Notes under the pieces: model-generated
What the model was told of the DNA's origin: nothing
Databases searched by the model: none
What the model saw: only the letters and a program-made list of their open reading frames with translations
Assembly: GCF_002865645.1 (NCBI RefSeq)
Contig: NW_020194518.1
Coordinates: 62,001-126,000 of the forward strand
DNA: 64,000 nucleotides
From: Hyaloscypha bicolor E
Taxonomy: Eukaryota; Ascomycota; Leotiomycetes; Helotiales; Hyaloscyphaceae
Direction of reading: 5' to 3'
Part shown: positions 1 through 10,583 of the stretch, piece by piece
Position numbering within the stretch: position 1 is the stretch's first letter
Layout: each line of letters opens with the position of its first letter
Translations under genes and position numbers: made by a program

Positions 1-640
1 TTATAAATATCGTTTCGGCGTTCTTCGCAACCGCCGTGGCGATAGAAAATAAACCCAAGACGAACATCGCAGGCAACATTGACCATCTTCTGCCCCATAT
101 TTCAGATATAGGTGCCCAGCACAAAGGCCCAAAAGCAAATCCGAGACTGTTGGCAGACATTATTAGTACAAAATTCGATAAAGATCTGCTCCGCGCAACT
201 TACATATACAACGAGATTGTCAGAACTGTGACCTCTCTACTCACTCCGATGTATTGAGAAACAGCGTTCTCCCCAGGAGCGATAATACTCGATCCCAAAC
301 TTGCAGCTAACGCAAGCATCCCAAGCTGAAAAGTTATCCAACTCTTGTAACCTTTACTCCAATTCCTTGGATTCGCGGAGTCTGTATCTCCATCCCAATC
401 AACTATATTAGGATCTTTCTTCTCCTTCTCCTTGGTGTCCCCTAATGGTAACGTATTCTCTTCATCGTTCGGCGGAGTAGATGGTGTCCATGTCTGGTCG
501 GTATCGGAATCCTCCGTCTGGCTTGCCCGCGGTGACATCCTTTCGCGCAACGAATCGCGGCCTTTCGAGATCATTGTCTTGGCTTCCTGCCACTTGGCAG
601 GCGATTGAAGACATTTTATATAACTTCCTTGATGCGTCAC
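1..640 (-). CDS. MFS multidrug-type transporter, N-terminal part (cut by window edge)
   Basis: Proton-coupled drug/small-molecule exporter of the DHA1-like major facilitator family, expected in the plasma membrane. Two exons are visible: 640-204 and 146-1, joined by a 57-nt intron (203-147) with a GTAAGT donor, a TACTAAT branch site and a CAACAG acceptor. The protein has a hydrophilic acidic N-terminus of about 75-97 residues with the DWDGDTDSANPRNWSKGYKS stretch typical of the family. TM1 and TM2 follow, then the loop motif GPLCWAPISEIWGRRW (motif A). About ten more membrane segments lie beyond position 1. The start is uncertain: ATG at 640 is the first in frame, but a TATATAAAA-like box lies just downstream of it (about 615-623) and favours ATG at 574. 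The substrate cannot be told. Confidence 0.85.
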
Positions 641-2274
641 TCATGTGGACAATCTTCGGACTAGGACTGAAAAGTAGAAGAGAGAAAGGATGTAGCGGAT
701 CGAGCGGCTTCAAGAGCGCTAGGACGATCTCATCCGCGTGGGGCCCGGCATCGGCAATCGCCTTGCTGCCTGGCTCCCCTGTCTTTGGGGCTAAGTACGG
801 AGTTGAACAAGCTTTTTTAGAGTAACTTGCTCAGGTACGGAATAACATTATCGGAGATTCATAATGCAAGAACCATTATTGAGCATATTTCGATTTGCTG
901 TGTCGATATTTTGCGTGGCGTAATGCGTAGTCGAGCTTACGTTTCTCGTTAGAAAGTAGCCGAGATTACGCGAGAGTGGATAGGGGGTACCTAACAATCG
1001 CATCGGACTGTTTTACGATACGGAACGACAGATGCATGATATTGTTGAATCCACTCCATTCCACTGTTTACCGCCTTATGTAAGTTTCGTTGATGTGCTT
1101 TGGAAACCTCAGGGAACGGAAATAGGGCAGCGTTACTCCCTTATCGAGGATGCATCGCGAGATCGAACCAAGTCGCTTTGATTGTTCTCTCTATTCCTCT
1201 GCCTGCCTTTTAGTGTTTGCTCCCAGCAAGGTTGGGAGATATTGAATTCTCAAGCATCTGAGCATTTTGGTGGGATCAGCGGTATTGGAAGTGGAGTTGA
1301 GTAATCAACCTCGTGGAAAGTTGCGTCCTGTGTTTCATAGACCTTCTGAAATTTGAAAGGAGTGCCACCTACCATATTAGAGATTTCAACACTTACAACG
1401 ATGATAATGGTGCCATGGTTTCATGATCCTCCCAACGAGGGTTGAACTTCTGATCTCCTCACTGTCCGAAGAGGAGTTTAACTTTCTTTGACAATATCTT
1501 CTGTGACAGTACTTCGTTGCGACCAACTTCATACACATGCACAACATTAGATTCAACAGATCTCAATTAATCTAGAGACTTACCCCGTACGTCTCGATGA
1601 CGGGGAAGCCGAGCTAAAGTACGCTGTCATACTTAGCATGGATCTAACTACCTACACTCTGGGACCATAAATACCTGATCATCGCAGGAGGGGCACTGTA
1701 TTAGGAATCACTAAAACTGTAATTGATCTACTTCTCCCTATTGATCTTTTCTCCAGTCATATTGGCCGCGCTTTAGGCAGCCCTCGAAGCTCGAGAACAT
1801 CACACCCGTGTTAATGCCATCTCTCCAGGTTTCCTGCTAACCTGCCTCCTCAGTCCCATCGTTGGAAGGGCAGGCGGAGTGCCGATCGAAGCTTGGAATG
1901 CACTCGAATAATAACAGGAAAGAAGCCCCAAGTTTGGTGAAGTAGGAGATGTTGCTGTGCTGATCACCAGTCCCAGGACGAGTTTGGTACATGGTGCGAA
2001 TTTGTTTGTCGATGGGTGAGTTGGGCTAAAATAGAGAAAATGGCTGATGTACTAATGAATTCTTAAGGGGCTTCAGGATCGGCGCGGCGTGAGATCTCGG
2101 ATATTATTAATGGCTTGCTGGAGGGAGAAACATGGAAGGGAGGCGGGAATCAACAGCGAGTGTTCTCTTGGAGACTGGATTTTTTGATTTCTGGTAGTAT
2201 GAGCCTCGAGAAATACAACGTACATATTACCAACACACTCCAGTCTTGAGTGTCTCAACATGGCCACTGCTGAT
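641..2274. other. Gene-free interval, 1.6 kb
   Basis: No convincing reading frame, repeat or RNA gene was found on either strand. It holds the promoter of the transporter and the 3' region of the transaldolase. Confidence 0.6.
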
Positions 2275-3572
2275 TCATTGATTCATCATCGCCTCAAGCT
2301 TTGTCTGCATCTCACAGAAGATATTAATAGCCTAGATGAACAATCAGCCATAACCTCTCAGACATCAGCCAACTTACCTGCGTCAATTTACGCTCTCCTT
2401 CTCCTTTTCCACTCAGGGTGAAAGCAATTCGGTACTCAGCTTCATTCGTAAAAGAAAGCATCGGAGGTACCTCAATCTCACCATCGAACAAGGAAGCCTT
2501 GGTCTTCTCAGAAGCTGGTGTTCGAACCAATTCTTGAAGTAATTGAGGTGAGATCGTGATGTGATCAACACCATCTAGGGCCATGATCTCGTCGATGGAT
2601 GTCAGACTGGCTGGAAGGACCTTAGTTTTGACCTTATTAGCACTGTACAAGCGATGTGCATGAACACATAGGTCCATAGATTTGTTGCGGTCAACGAATC
2701 TTGTAGAATGTGAGCCGCTGCCTTGGAACGGGTAACGAAACTCACCCTTCCTCAAAATGGACCTTCAGTTCGTTCACGTAAGGAGCGATATATTCGCATC
2801 CCACATCGCCAGCCATCCAAGCCTGCTCAATGGTGAAGAGGGTCGTTGCTAACGTGGCTATACCAGACGATTCGAGTAAACGGCATGCCTCGAGGCCTTC
2901 CCACGTGCTGGGTATCTTGATGCACACTCGGCTTGGATCAAAGGTGTTGTCCAGAAGCTTGAAATGTTCCACGATTCCTGCAATACATTAGCTGGTTTTC
3001 GCATACCGAGTTCCTCGAAGTGAACTGTACTTTCGGCATTCTTAACAGTCTTCACAGTGTCATACGAGTAGTAGGGGTTAGTCTGAACATGAACAAATCC
3101 AGTGACATGCTTCGAGATTTCGAGTTGCAGTTTGACCATCTATCGAAACAAAATCAGAATACTATATCTGGCGCTACTTCATTGCTCTGGGAAGAATTAC
3201 AGAAATCTCCACAAAGAGTTCTTTCACTGGAGTATTGGGGTATTTTGATCCCAGGGCAGTGGCCAAAGGTCTGGATTCGCGAAGAGTTGTCTTATGCTTG
3301 GGTTTTTGAAGCTCAAAGTAAGCAATTGCCTGAATATTTCGCACTCAGTGAGTAGTTATTCAAAATAACGTTGGGTTAAGTTTGAGATGCAATACCTGAT
3401 TCGAGGTGCAGTCAGCAAATTGAACTGGTTTCCCAATATTCTCGGCGACTAGGACTTGTCAGTGTAAGCTACGAGAATATTTCAGGGGACAACCACCGTC
3501 TGCATCCATGGTATCACAGTCCACAATTGTGCGTTCCCGTAGGACCTCCAGCAAGTTCTGTGGAGGAGCCAT
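2275..3572 (-). CDS. Transaldolase (seven exons)
   Basis: Transaldolase of the non-oxidative pentose phosphate pathway, moving a dihydroxyacetone unit between sugar phosphates through a Schiff-base lysine in the cytosol. Exons are 3572-3497, 3448-3396, 3329-3201, 3139-3031, 2977-2746, 2699-2378 and 2331-2275. All junctions keep frame and give 325 residues, the usual family length. Visible family segments are MDADVAENIGKPVQFADCTS, the HVQTNPYYSYDT strand, KIPSTWEGLEACRLL with the Schiff-base lysine, TTLFTIEQAW, the YIAPYVNELK phosphate-side motif and LPASLTSIDEIMALDGVDH. The exon 4/5 junction restores NAERIVEHFKLLD. The gene sits between a transporter and a decayed PrpF gene, so it may be a paralogue with a catabolic or metabolite-cluster role rather than the housekeeping copy; that is inference. 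Confidence 0.9.
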
Positions 3573-4066
3573 CGCGTCACAGCTCCGTGAGCGCTGCTGG
3601 ATGGTCAAGGTACTGCAGAAATGCAGAATGAGGACGTCTCAGACACTCGTACAGGAGTATTGGAGCCAAAGACTGTGTGGGTAACTGAACCGAAATGTAG
3701 TAACAGCAGTGAGTATTTTCCTCAAGTGCGTCAATGTCGGTCTGTTCCAAGTATTCCTCCTCCTTTCTTATCAAGGAAGGTGAGGCGAACGCGGGGATTC
3801 TCCACCAGCTCGCTTCACTTTCCTTGCTCAAATCCTTCTCTACCAATTGGCAATCAGAGTGAGATTCAGAAGCTTTCACTATAACAAAATAACCAGTCTA
3901 TTGGAAAGTTTAATTTGTTTGGTAAGGAGGACTTCTCCGTTCCTACTTGTGGATCCCTATATTTAGAATGAATCTTTCGAGGCACCTAATCTCCATTGGG
4001 CCGGAGACTCTCACAGTATTCTCTACCAGCAGGTGTGGATTCGTGGAATCCTCTCAACATTCTAGT
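3573..4066. other. Intergenic, transaldolase promoter side
   Basis: A 100-codon minus-strand ORF (3879-3577) ends five bases before the transaldolase ATG. It has no recognisable domain and is probably 5' leader or chance. Nothing else was seen. Confidence 0.5.
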
Positions 4067-5240
4067 CTAGACTGTAAGGCCATTTCGTTTCAAATATACA
4101 AACCCATCCATGCGCCGTTTAGCAGTCCTGAACACCGTAGCATGTGTCAAAGAACCCCTGTCATCAAACTTGGCACCAACCGTTATCTTACCACTTGAGT
4201 GGCCTATTGTACTCACATCCGAATCTACCCTCTCACCAGAGACATTCGCATGAACCGTCAAGCCTTTGAGGTTGGCCGCAGCAGCTGTAGCCAAGGCTAC
4301 AGTGATAGGGGCAGCACGATGAGGCTGGCCCACGGATAAAGCCCTCACTACCAGATCTATCGTATTCCCCTGGATCGTCTCGCCAGACAGAAGTTTGTGT
4401 GAGGCTGACCATGAGACCATAGCAATCTTTGGTATCGAACCTGGTGTTGAGGCTTCGTCTTTGCAGATTCCCATAGCCACGGCTGCCTTCCTTCTGATGG
4501 ATTCGAGTGTCTTGTGAAGGGTTGGATGTGCATCGACCCCATCCGGAAGTATTGTACCCGCGATACCAACACCCTCGGCTTGTATAAAAATGCAAGGACT
4601 CCCAACATCGACGCAAGTAGCCTCCACTCCTTCACAGGTATCTGTGATATTCCCAGTCGGAAGCATCTTGCCAGTCTTCAAGCCTCTACACACCATTAGC
4701 ATGAGATAACCCTACCAAGGCCAGCCAATGCTGACGCTATATTGATAAACGCCGGCTTGATCTTCGCAGCTGTCCCGGCCACACCATCAATCGCAAACCC
4801 TCCACTCGAGGCAGCCTCTCCATCCACAACTGGAAATGTGGAATAAATAATCTTCCCCATATTCGTATTATGTATCCTGACCGTAGCCATACCCTCCTTT
4901 CGCTGAACCAAGCCACTATCAACAGCGAACGGCCCAATGGTACTCGTCACGTTCCCACAATTGCTCGAGTAATCAATCGATATCCAAGTTCTTCACCCCA
5001 ATCGCAGCGAACGTATAATCGACACCAGCTTCTGCAACTGTAGACGGCCCTACAACGCAGACTTTCCTCCACCCATGCCATCTAGTTGTCTGCCATTGGG
5101 GCCGGGAGAGCCAATGATTCCGCGGAAAATTGGTGGCCATGCTGCTCGGTCTGCCAGGAGGTGCTCTTCGCGGAAAATTATGGCTCGAGAGGTGCTTCCG
5201 CTATATTAGGATGCTGGAAGGCGATTCTGCTTTTAGGCAG
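4067..5240 (-). pseudogene. Decayed PrpF-family isomerase (methylaconitate isomerase type)
   Basis: PrpF/DUF453 proteins isomerise methylaconitate or tautomerise oxalomesaconate using two cysteines in a diaminopimelate-epimerase-like fold. Family landmarks can be followed on the minus strand: a YRGGTSRA-like start near 5205, REEHLLADR, GSPGPNGRQLDGMGGG, KVCVVGPSTVAEAGVDY, the SSNCGNVTSTIGPFAVDSGL active-site loop, GKMLPTGN, and the C-terminal RTAKRRMDGFVYLKR end. The gene is broken. There is a TAA at 5206-5208 inside the GGTS motif. A few residues and the reading frame are lost at about 5061-5074. A GATT tandem duplication (forward 4971-4978) shifts frame just before NCGN. A frame change near 4670-4700 may be a very short intron (about 33 nt) or a further deletion. 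The 3' half (4702-4067) is still open. Confidence 0.8.
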
Positions 5241-5602
5241 CGTTGGAGAGTGTCTGAGAGAGGGGACAGGTCGTGGTAGAGAAGCGTGGAGGGATAGTGC
5301 TGCTAGAGAACGAAATCGAACTAGGCTGTCTACGGCTGTCTAGATTCGTCTCGAGCTCAAATTAGCTCACTTTGACCGAGAACTACTCAGCAACCACAGA
5401 TCCTTTCGCCACCAAAACTTGATCTTAAGAAACTGAGAGTAATTCTAATTTCTTCAACCGAGTTCAACGCGTATAGATAAGGCTGATATCGTTCAGCATG
5501 CGACTCAAAAGATACCTCTTCTAATGCTCAACGATTCTCGCTTATTCCGCTAATCTCGAATTTGATTAGCCTCGGAAGGACATTGAGACGCGTTCTACAG
5601 TA
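5241..5602. other. Intergenic left flank of transposon
   Basis: No gene seen. It ends in the TA dinucleotide (5601-5602) that is duplicated by insertion of the adjacent transposon. Confidence 0.6.
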
Positions 5603-5671
5603 ATAGTCGGACTTGACGTCGCGCTAAAGGGGCCCTTCCCTTTAGTCGGGGAAAGCGAGTTGTCCCGCACC
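5603..5671 (+). repeat. Left terminal inverted repeat, 69 bp
   Basis: Matches the reverse complement of the right end with one substitution (C/T at about 5620). It contains an internal near-palindrome around AAAGGGGCCCTTCCCTTT. Confidence 0.93.
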
Positions 5672-5775
5672 GATCCCAAAATTTTCCAATTTGTATGGAA
5701 CACCCATAGTAAAAATCAATTATTTTGATCACCACCAGCCCAAATCACCCTGAAAATCAGTCAAATTCAACAGCA

Positions 5776-8010
5776 ATGGCTCGCCTAAGTAACCTCCCCA
5801 ATAATGCACTCCTCCGCGATATACCAGAGAGAGATAAGTTCCGTAAAGCTATTTAATTCCTCAAGGCTAACCCAGAAGAGACTCCTGCGACTGCGGCACG
5901 TGCGTGTTGCGTACGAAATGAAGATATAGTAAAGAAAGCGTGGCAGAGAGAGAGGAAGAAGATAGGAATAGCGAGAGTATAATAGGGAGGCCAGAACAAG
6001 ATCTTATATCCTGATTAATACGAGGCATTGATTCAGTACGCGGTATTATACGCGATCAATAGAGGGAAAGGAGCTACAAAGCAAATGATATATAACTGTA
6101 TAATGTGGATGCGAACGGAGGATAATAAGACAGCTCCATCTTGGAAATGGTTCTCTCAATAGCTAAAGAGTACTCCAGAACTCCATACGATTAAGACGAA
6201 GCCTATTGCGAGCCACTATATCGATCTCCATACCGAATAGAGCCTCCGCAATTAGTTTGAGACTGAATATCGTCCGGTATTAGAAGAAACTGGCATATGC
6301 CATGGGGATCGGATATATAATATGGACGAGAAAGGAGTACGAATTTGTATGCCTGCAGGAGAGGAAGTAGTGGTTCTAATTAGAATCAAGGAGATATATA
6401 CAGGAATACCAGAAAATCGCATGTCTCTTATAATAATTAAGTATATATCTGTAAATGGCAAGGCAATTCCTCCGGTAGTAATTATCCCTGGAATTATGAT
6501 TATGGTTTCTTGGTTCTACGAAAATATGACTGGTTATAAGGTTATTATAGTCTCTCCTATAAGATATACGAACGAGGGCATTTATATGGTTTGGTTAGAC
6601 CATTTTATCAAGCATAATAACTGCGGTCCTAATAAGGAATGGCGTATTCTCTTGATTAACGGAGCAACTTGCCATTAAGCGGACGATTTTATCCTAAAAG
6701 CTACGTTTAATAAGATACGAATCGTCCAATTCCCCTCTTACCAAACCTACCTACTTTAACCATGCGATATTAGTATTTTTAGGGAATGGAAACACTACTA
6801 GCAGGTTAATATTATGAATGCAATTCGCTCGTACGAGCCGGAATACAATATCCAGTACTTCTTTCGCGATCTTCCTGGAATACGGGAGAAGACATTTACT
6901 ATTCGTACGATTAAATACGCCTTTCAGAACGCTGGAATTTGGCCTGTCAGTTTCAAAGCAGTACGGAGAAAGCTCAAGAAGTATAGTAAAAAGAGAAGGA
7001 AAGACACTGGCCTTTAATTTCTAGAGTTTGGATCTGAATCGGAAACTGAATCGGATACAGAAAACGCAGAAAACGTACGATTTACCACGCCTGCTCCTGC
7101 TCCTGTTTACGAATACCAATTACCTACCCTTCCAAAACCTCCTTCTTCATATAACGAATGCGTTCTACGGCTCGATAATCTCAACGACAAGATTCTGGAT
7201 ACTTTAAGCTCCTCCCCTCGCAAAGAGTATTCAGTTACGATCAAGGCTACCAAGAACCACCTAATACTTGGAAGTTTACAAGAGCTGGATGCCCAGAATA
7301 CTCGCAAGGCACAGGTTAAACGTCATAAGGCTAAGCTAAACGCACGGCTTAGTTTCCAAAGGGGGGGGTGGTTAAATGCATCTGATGCTCTGGAAAAGAA
7401 GAAGATTAAAGTGAGGAATGCAGCAGAGGAGGAGCTAAAGAAGGCTAAAAGACAGCTCGCAAAGGCTGAATTAGCTGAAAAGGAAGCTCTCAAAAGAGTA
7501 GGAATCGCCGTACGAGCGGCAGAGAGAGAGAGGAAGAAGAGAGTGAGAGATCTGGAGGTACAAGCAAGGAAGCAAGTCCTTGGAACCGATACAATTATCC
7601 CTCCCGAGCTCCTAATACCAATTCGCGATCCCCAAACCGAACCTACGGAAAGCGAGCTTAAAGCCATTCGAATTAAGTACCAATCACTTTACGATAAGGT
7701 AGCTAAGGAGCAAGCTGAATTCGATCGTATACAGGCCGAAGATCCCGCAATCTTTACCGATATCCCTATCGATCCTGCAATACTCGCATCTGAACAAGCT
7801 CACCGGGTAAAGGGGAACCCTCTTAGTCAATTATATATACGGGCAATATCAGAGGAGTCTAGGGGATCAGATAAGGAGGTAGAGGAGGCACGAGAGGGTA
7901 TAAATGGTGGGGTTAGTAGGGAGGAGGTGGTTCTGTATTCTTCACCACCTAGATCAGTAATATCGACTGATTCAATAGCTCAAAATGCAGATTTTGTAGC
8001 ATTAGAGTAA
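5776..8010 (+). pseudogene. Transposase of pogo/Fot1 type, nonsense-mutated
   Basis: One continuous frame of 744 codons beginning ATGGCTCGCC. In order it shows an N-terminal helix-turn-helix-like region (about codons 15-70), a CENP-B-like stretch, a DDE catalytic core and a lysine/glutamate-rich coiled coil (about codons 540-680). The first catalytic aspartate is in MDEKG (6325). The second is changed to Asn in LLINGATCH (6658-6660). The third is in PCDISIF (6766). In-frame stops lie at 5854, 5980, 5983, 6016, 6160, 6238, 6253, 6676, 6757, 6799 and 7015. Most are TAA/TAG where Gln (CAA/CAG) or Trp (TGG) is expected, the pattern produced by C-to-T changes on either strand. From 7018 to 8010 the frame is open for 330 codons. 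Confidence 0.88.
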
Positions 8011-8104
8011 TGAGAGATTATATCCTTAATTGCGCATTAATTTAAGGGTTATTTGGTTGTATGGTGCAATTCAAGTGTCTGCGATTGCATAGAAATTTTG
8101 GTGT

Positions 8105-8191
8105 GGTGCGGGACAACTCGCTTTCCCGGGACAACTCGCTTTCCCCGACTAAAGGGAAGGGCCCCTTTAGCGCAACGTCAAGTCCGACTAT
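8105..8191 (-). repeat. Right terminal inverted repeat, 87 bp with 18-bp duplication
   Basis: Inverted copy of the left repeat. It is 18 bp longer because the inner GGGAAAGCGAGTTGTCCC block is present twice in tandem. Confidence 0.93.
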
Positions 8192-8193
8192 TA

Positions 8194-9118
8194 CTTCCGT
8201 ACTGTAGCAGACCCAGCGTCTAGCAACAGCATTGCGCTATCTACGGGGCACATACTCTGAAGTCACATGACTTTATGTTGCGAGATCCGCAGCAAGTATG
8301 AATTTGACGGTTTTGGGTATGAACTCTATGTCTCTAAGGAAGAGCTTGGCATCTCTGACATAGCTCGCCCCCAGGTACGTGAATCGAGTGTCTTTAAGGG
8401 ACTCGCAGTCTTCGATAATATGGTACGAATACACTATCTAGTAAGCCTGTTCATAGCCGCACCATGGATCATCTGTGCGCTTGATAGTATTGAGGATCCG
8501 TGCAGCCCGATTTTCTCTGTTCTCATCTAGATCAGAACAGCTACCTCGGCTCTGTGGGAGAGAAATTTGTAGAGTTTGTTGGCATGCCGATCGAGGGCCA
8601 TGCCAATACCTTGCCACCGTTTCTTGTAAAGCATGCCAGTAATACCGTTTCTCCATTTCTACTTCTAGTACTCTCTTGTAAAAGTGTTGATTATTCTCTT
8701 ACAAGAGGAGAGAAGTTGGGGGTGCCATGTCAACTTCATGACGTCTTGGCATCGACCAGTGGCGGTAGTGGTGTTGTCGGGTTTGCTATGGTGTTCTTGG
8801 GCCTCCAGCCGGTGGTTTGCTTGGCCAGGAGAACTTGGAGGTTTTATCTGTACGCAAAAGGTTGAGAGAAGATATTAGGATATTGATCTAGTCGTCGATC
8901 ACATTTCTTTCTCCAGTTCTTGTAATAATCCTCGCTATGCAGGTCCCAAAAATATCCATCTCAGAATCCTTTTCAACCCCTTCCCAATAATATACCAGTG
9001 TGCTCCCAAACCGAACTCCAGGTCCATTGAACCGCTTCTATGCAGAATTCACCTCATTACCATCTCCAACCGGCCGGCCTAACATACCAACTTCGACAGG
9101 AGCGAACCATGCTCCTTG
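8194..9118. other. Gene-free interval right of transposon
   Basis: Short ORFs occur on both strands (for example 8267-8530 and 8656-8438), but none resembles a known protein and no splice model joins them. It is possibly old mobile-element debris. Confidence 0.4.
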
Positions 9119-10583
9119 CTATACGATCATCCACCAGACCATGCCGACGAAACAGGCTAGTACAACTGTAGTGACGAAGCCAGCTCCGACTCTATCGGCT
9201 TCTGTAGCTGGAGTAATTGCTGTGGGACTGACACTTGTTGTTCCAGCTGAGTAATCTCCTTTGCTGGTACCGCCAGTGGAGTTCGTCACGGGCCCGCGGA
9301 CTTGAGCTATCAGGTTGCTCTGGATGACCTCGAGAGCAGCCATCTCCTGCCCAACTCCAGTAGTGCCGTCCCAAGCTGTGCCTGATTGCCATTTCAAACC
9401 GCACATTCTCCCGTTGTTGCCGCCACTACATTGCTGAGCCGCAGCTTGTGCGCTGGGTGTAAGTTTGGCCATGATGGCATCGTATGTAAACGGGGCCATC
9501 TTTGTGGTTGCTGCCATCCATCGAGCGAGATAGGCCTTGAATGAATGTTGATCAACATCACATTTTCCGTTGTTCTCGCAAGCCACCTCCTGCATGATGT
9601 TATTTGCTGGAAAGAAAACATCGAGCCCCTTTACCATGCCGTTGACTCTTTCTTGCCATTTTGAGCTTCCGTTCGTGTAGTTGTACATGTTGGCAGCCCC
9701 AAGTAAGAAGGCACCAGCATTGTAAGTCCATTGTAGGTGGTTCACGTTGGAACAGTTGATGGTCAGGTCAGAACCATCGTAGACATAGTAGCTGTTGTCC
9801 AAAAGCCCAACTCCGGTCATCCAGTCCCATGTTTTTTCTGCCCACTGAGCATAAGTATCGTTGCCAGTGTATTTTGCCAAACGGGCAGCAAGGTTGAAGA
9901 AACAACCGTTGGAGATCGAATTCTTGTAAGTATAGCCGTTGTTGAATGTAAAGATCTGCCATCTGAGACCTCCATTACATGATGTATCATCCCAGCGAAC
10001 CACTTGCGTGTTGAAGACGGCTTGTGCAAGCGCGAGCCATTGAGGTTGATCCGGAGAAGGGTTGGGAAAATTAACCTCAGCAGCAGACATCGCTGCCAAT
10101 CCCCAAAATCCTTGATCATCATTCCCCTCTGTCTTCGTTTGATTGGGGGTCATATAATCGTTGTTCGGTCCAACCTGGAAAAGCATTGCTTGGGTTGTAA
10201 TGTCATTATACGTTGTATCCCCAGTATAATACCAGTAATCGATCATCGCTCCAAACCTGGTGCAAGAAATGTCAGCAAGTCAAACAGAAATTCCACGAAA
10301 TGAACTCACATAGCACCAGCTTCCCACCAATAGTATGGGCCTGGGAGATTTCCGGGTATGTTACCGGTGGTGTTACCATTGTAGAAGCTCATCATGTCGA
10401 ATGCGATTGTTCTCGCGGCGGATTTTATAGAGTCTGGAAAATTGTTAGATTTGAATATTATTTTTAGAGGAGTCTGAGTGACGACGTACCTATAGAGCCC
10501 AAGTCAAGGTTTATGGCTTGCGCCACTCGACCATCGGCCAACAACGCTATTGCCACACTGGCCGTGACCTTGGGTAACCTCAT
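9119..10583 (-). CDS. DCW1: GH76 endo-alpha-1,6-mannanase, Dcw1/Dfg5 family, GPI-anchored
   Basis: Cell-surface GH76 protein of the Dcw1/Dfg5 family, thought to transfer GPI-anchored mannoproteins onto cell-wall glucan. Exons are 10583-10490, 10433-10310 and 10256-9119; the junctions restore [20 protein letters not shown] and [16 protein letters not shown]. An N-terminal signal peptide is followed by the (alpha/alpha)6-barrel motifs [41 protein letters not shown] and [12 protein letters not shown]. The DDQ aspartate pair is the catalytic site of the family. A Ser/Thr-rich tail and a hydrophobic end fit GPI attachment. The length, about 451 residues, is normal. Confidence 0.93.

Larger units (their letters stand above)
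5603..8191 (+). mobile_element. Pogo/Fot1-type (Tc1-mariner superfamily) DNA transposon, inactivated
   Basis: A 2589-bp element bounded by terminal inverted repeats beginning ATAGTCGGACTTGACGT and flanked by TA on both sides (5601-5602 and 8192-8193), the target-site duplication of this superfamily. It carries one long transposase frame (5776-8010) on the plus strand. The frame is free of indels but is interrupted by eleven stop codons, all in its first 60 percent. The element is therefore structurally complete but cannot make its own transposase. It could still be moved by a related active copy elsewhere, because both ends are preserved. Confidence 0.93.

Noticed and set aside
3577..3879. 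100-codon minus-strand ORF ending 5 bp before the transaldolase start
   Set aside because: No recognisable domain, overlaps the likely 5' leader, and no plausible splice to the transaldolase frame.
8267..8865. Short ORFs right of the transposon on both strands
   Set aside because: No family resemblance and no splice model. At most old repeat debris.
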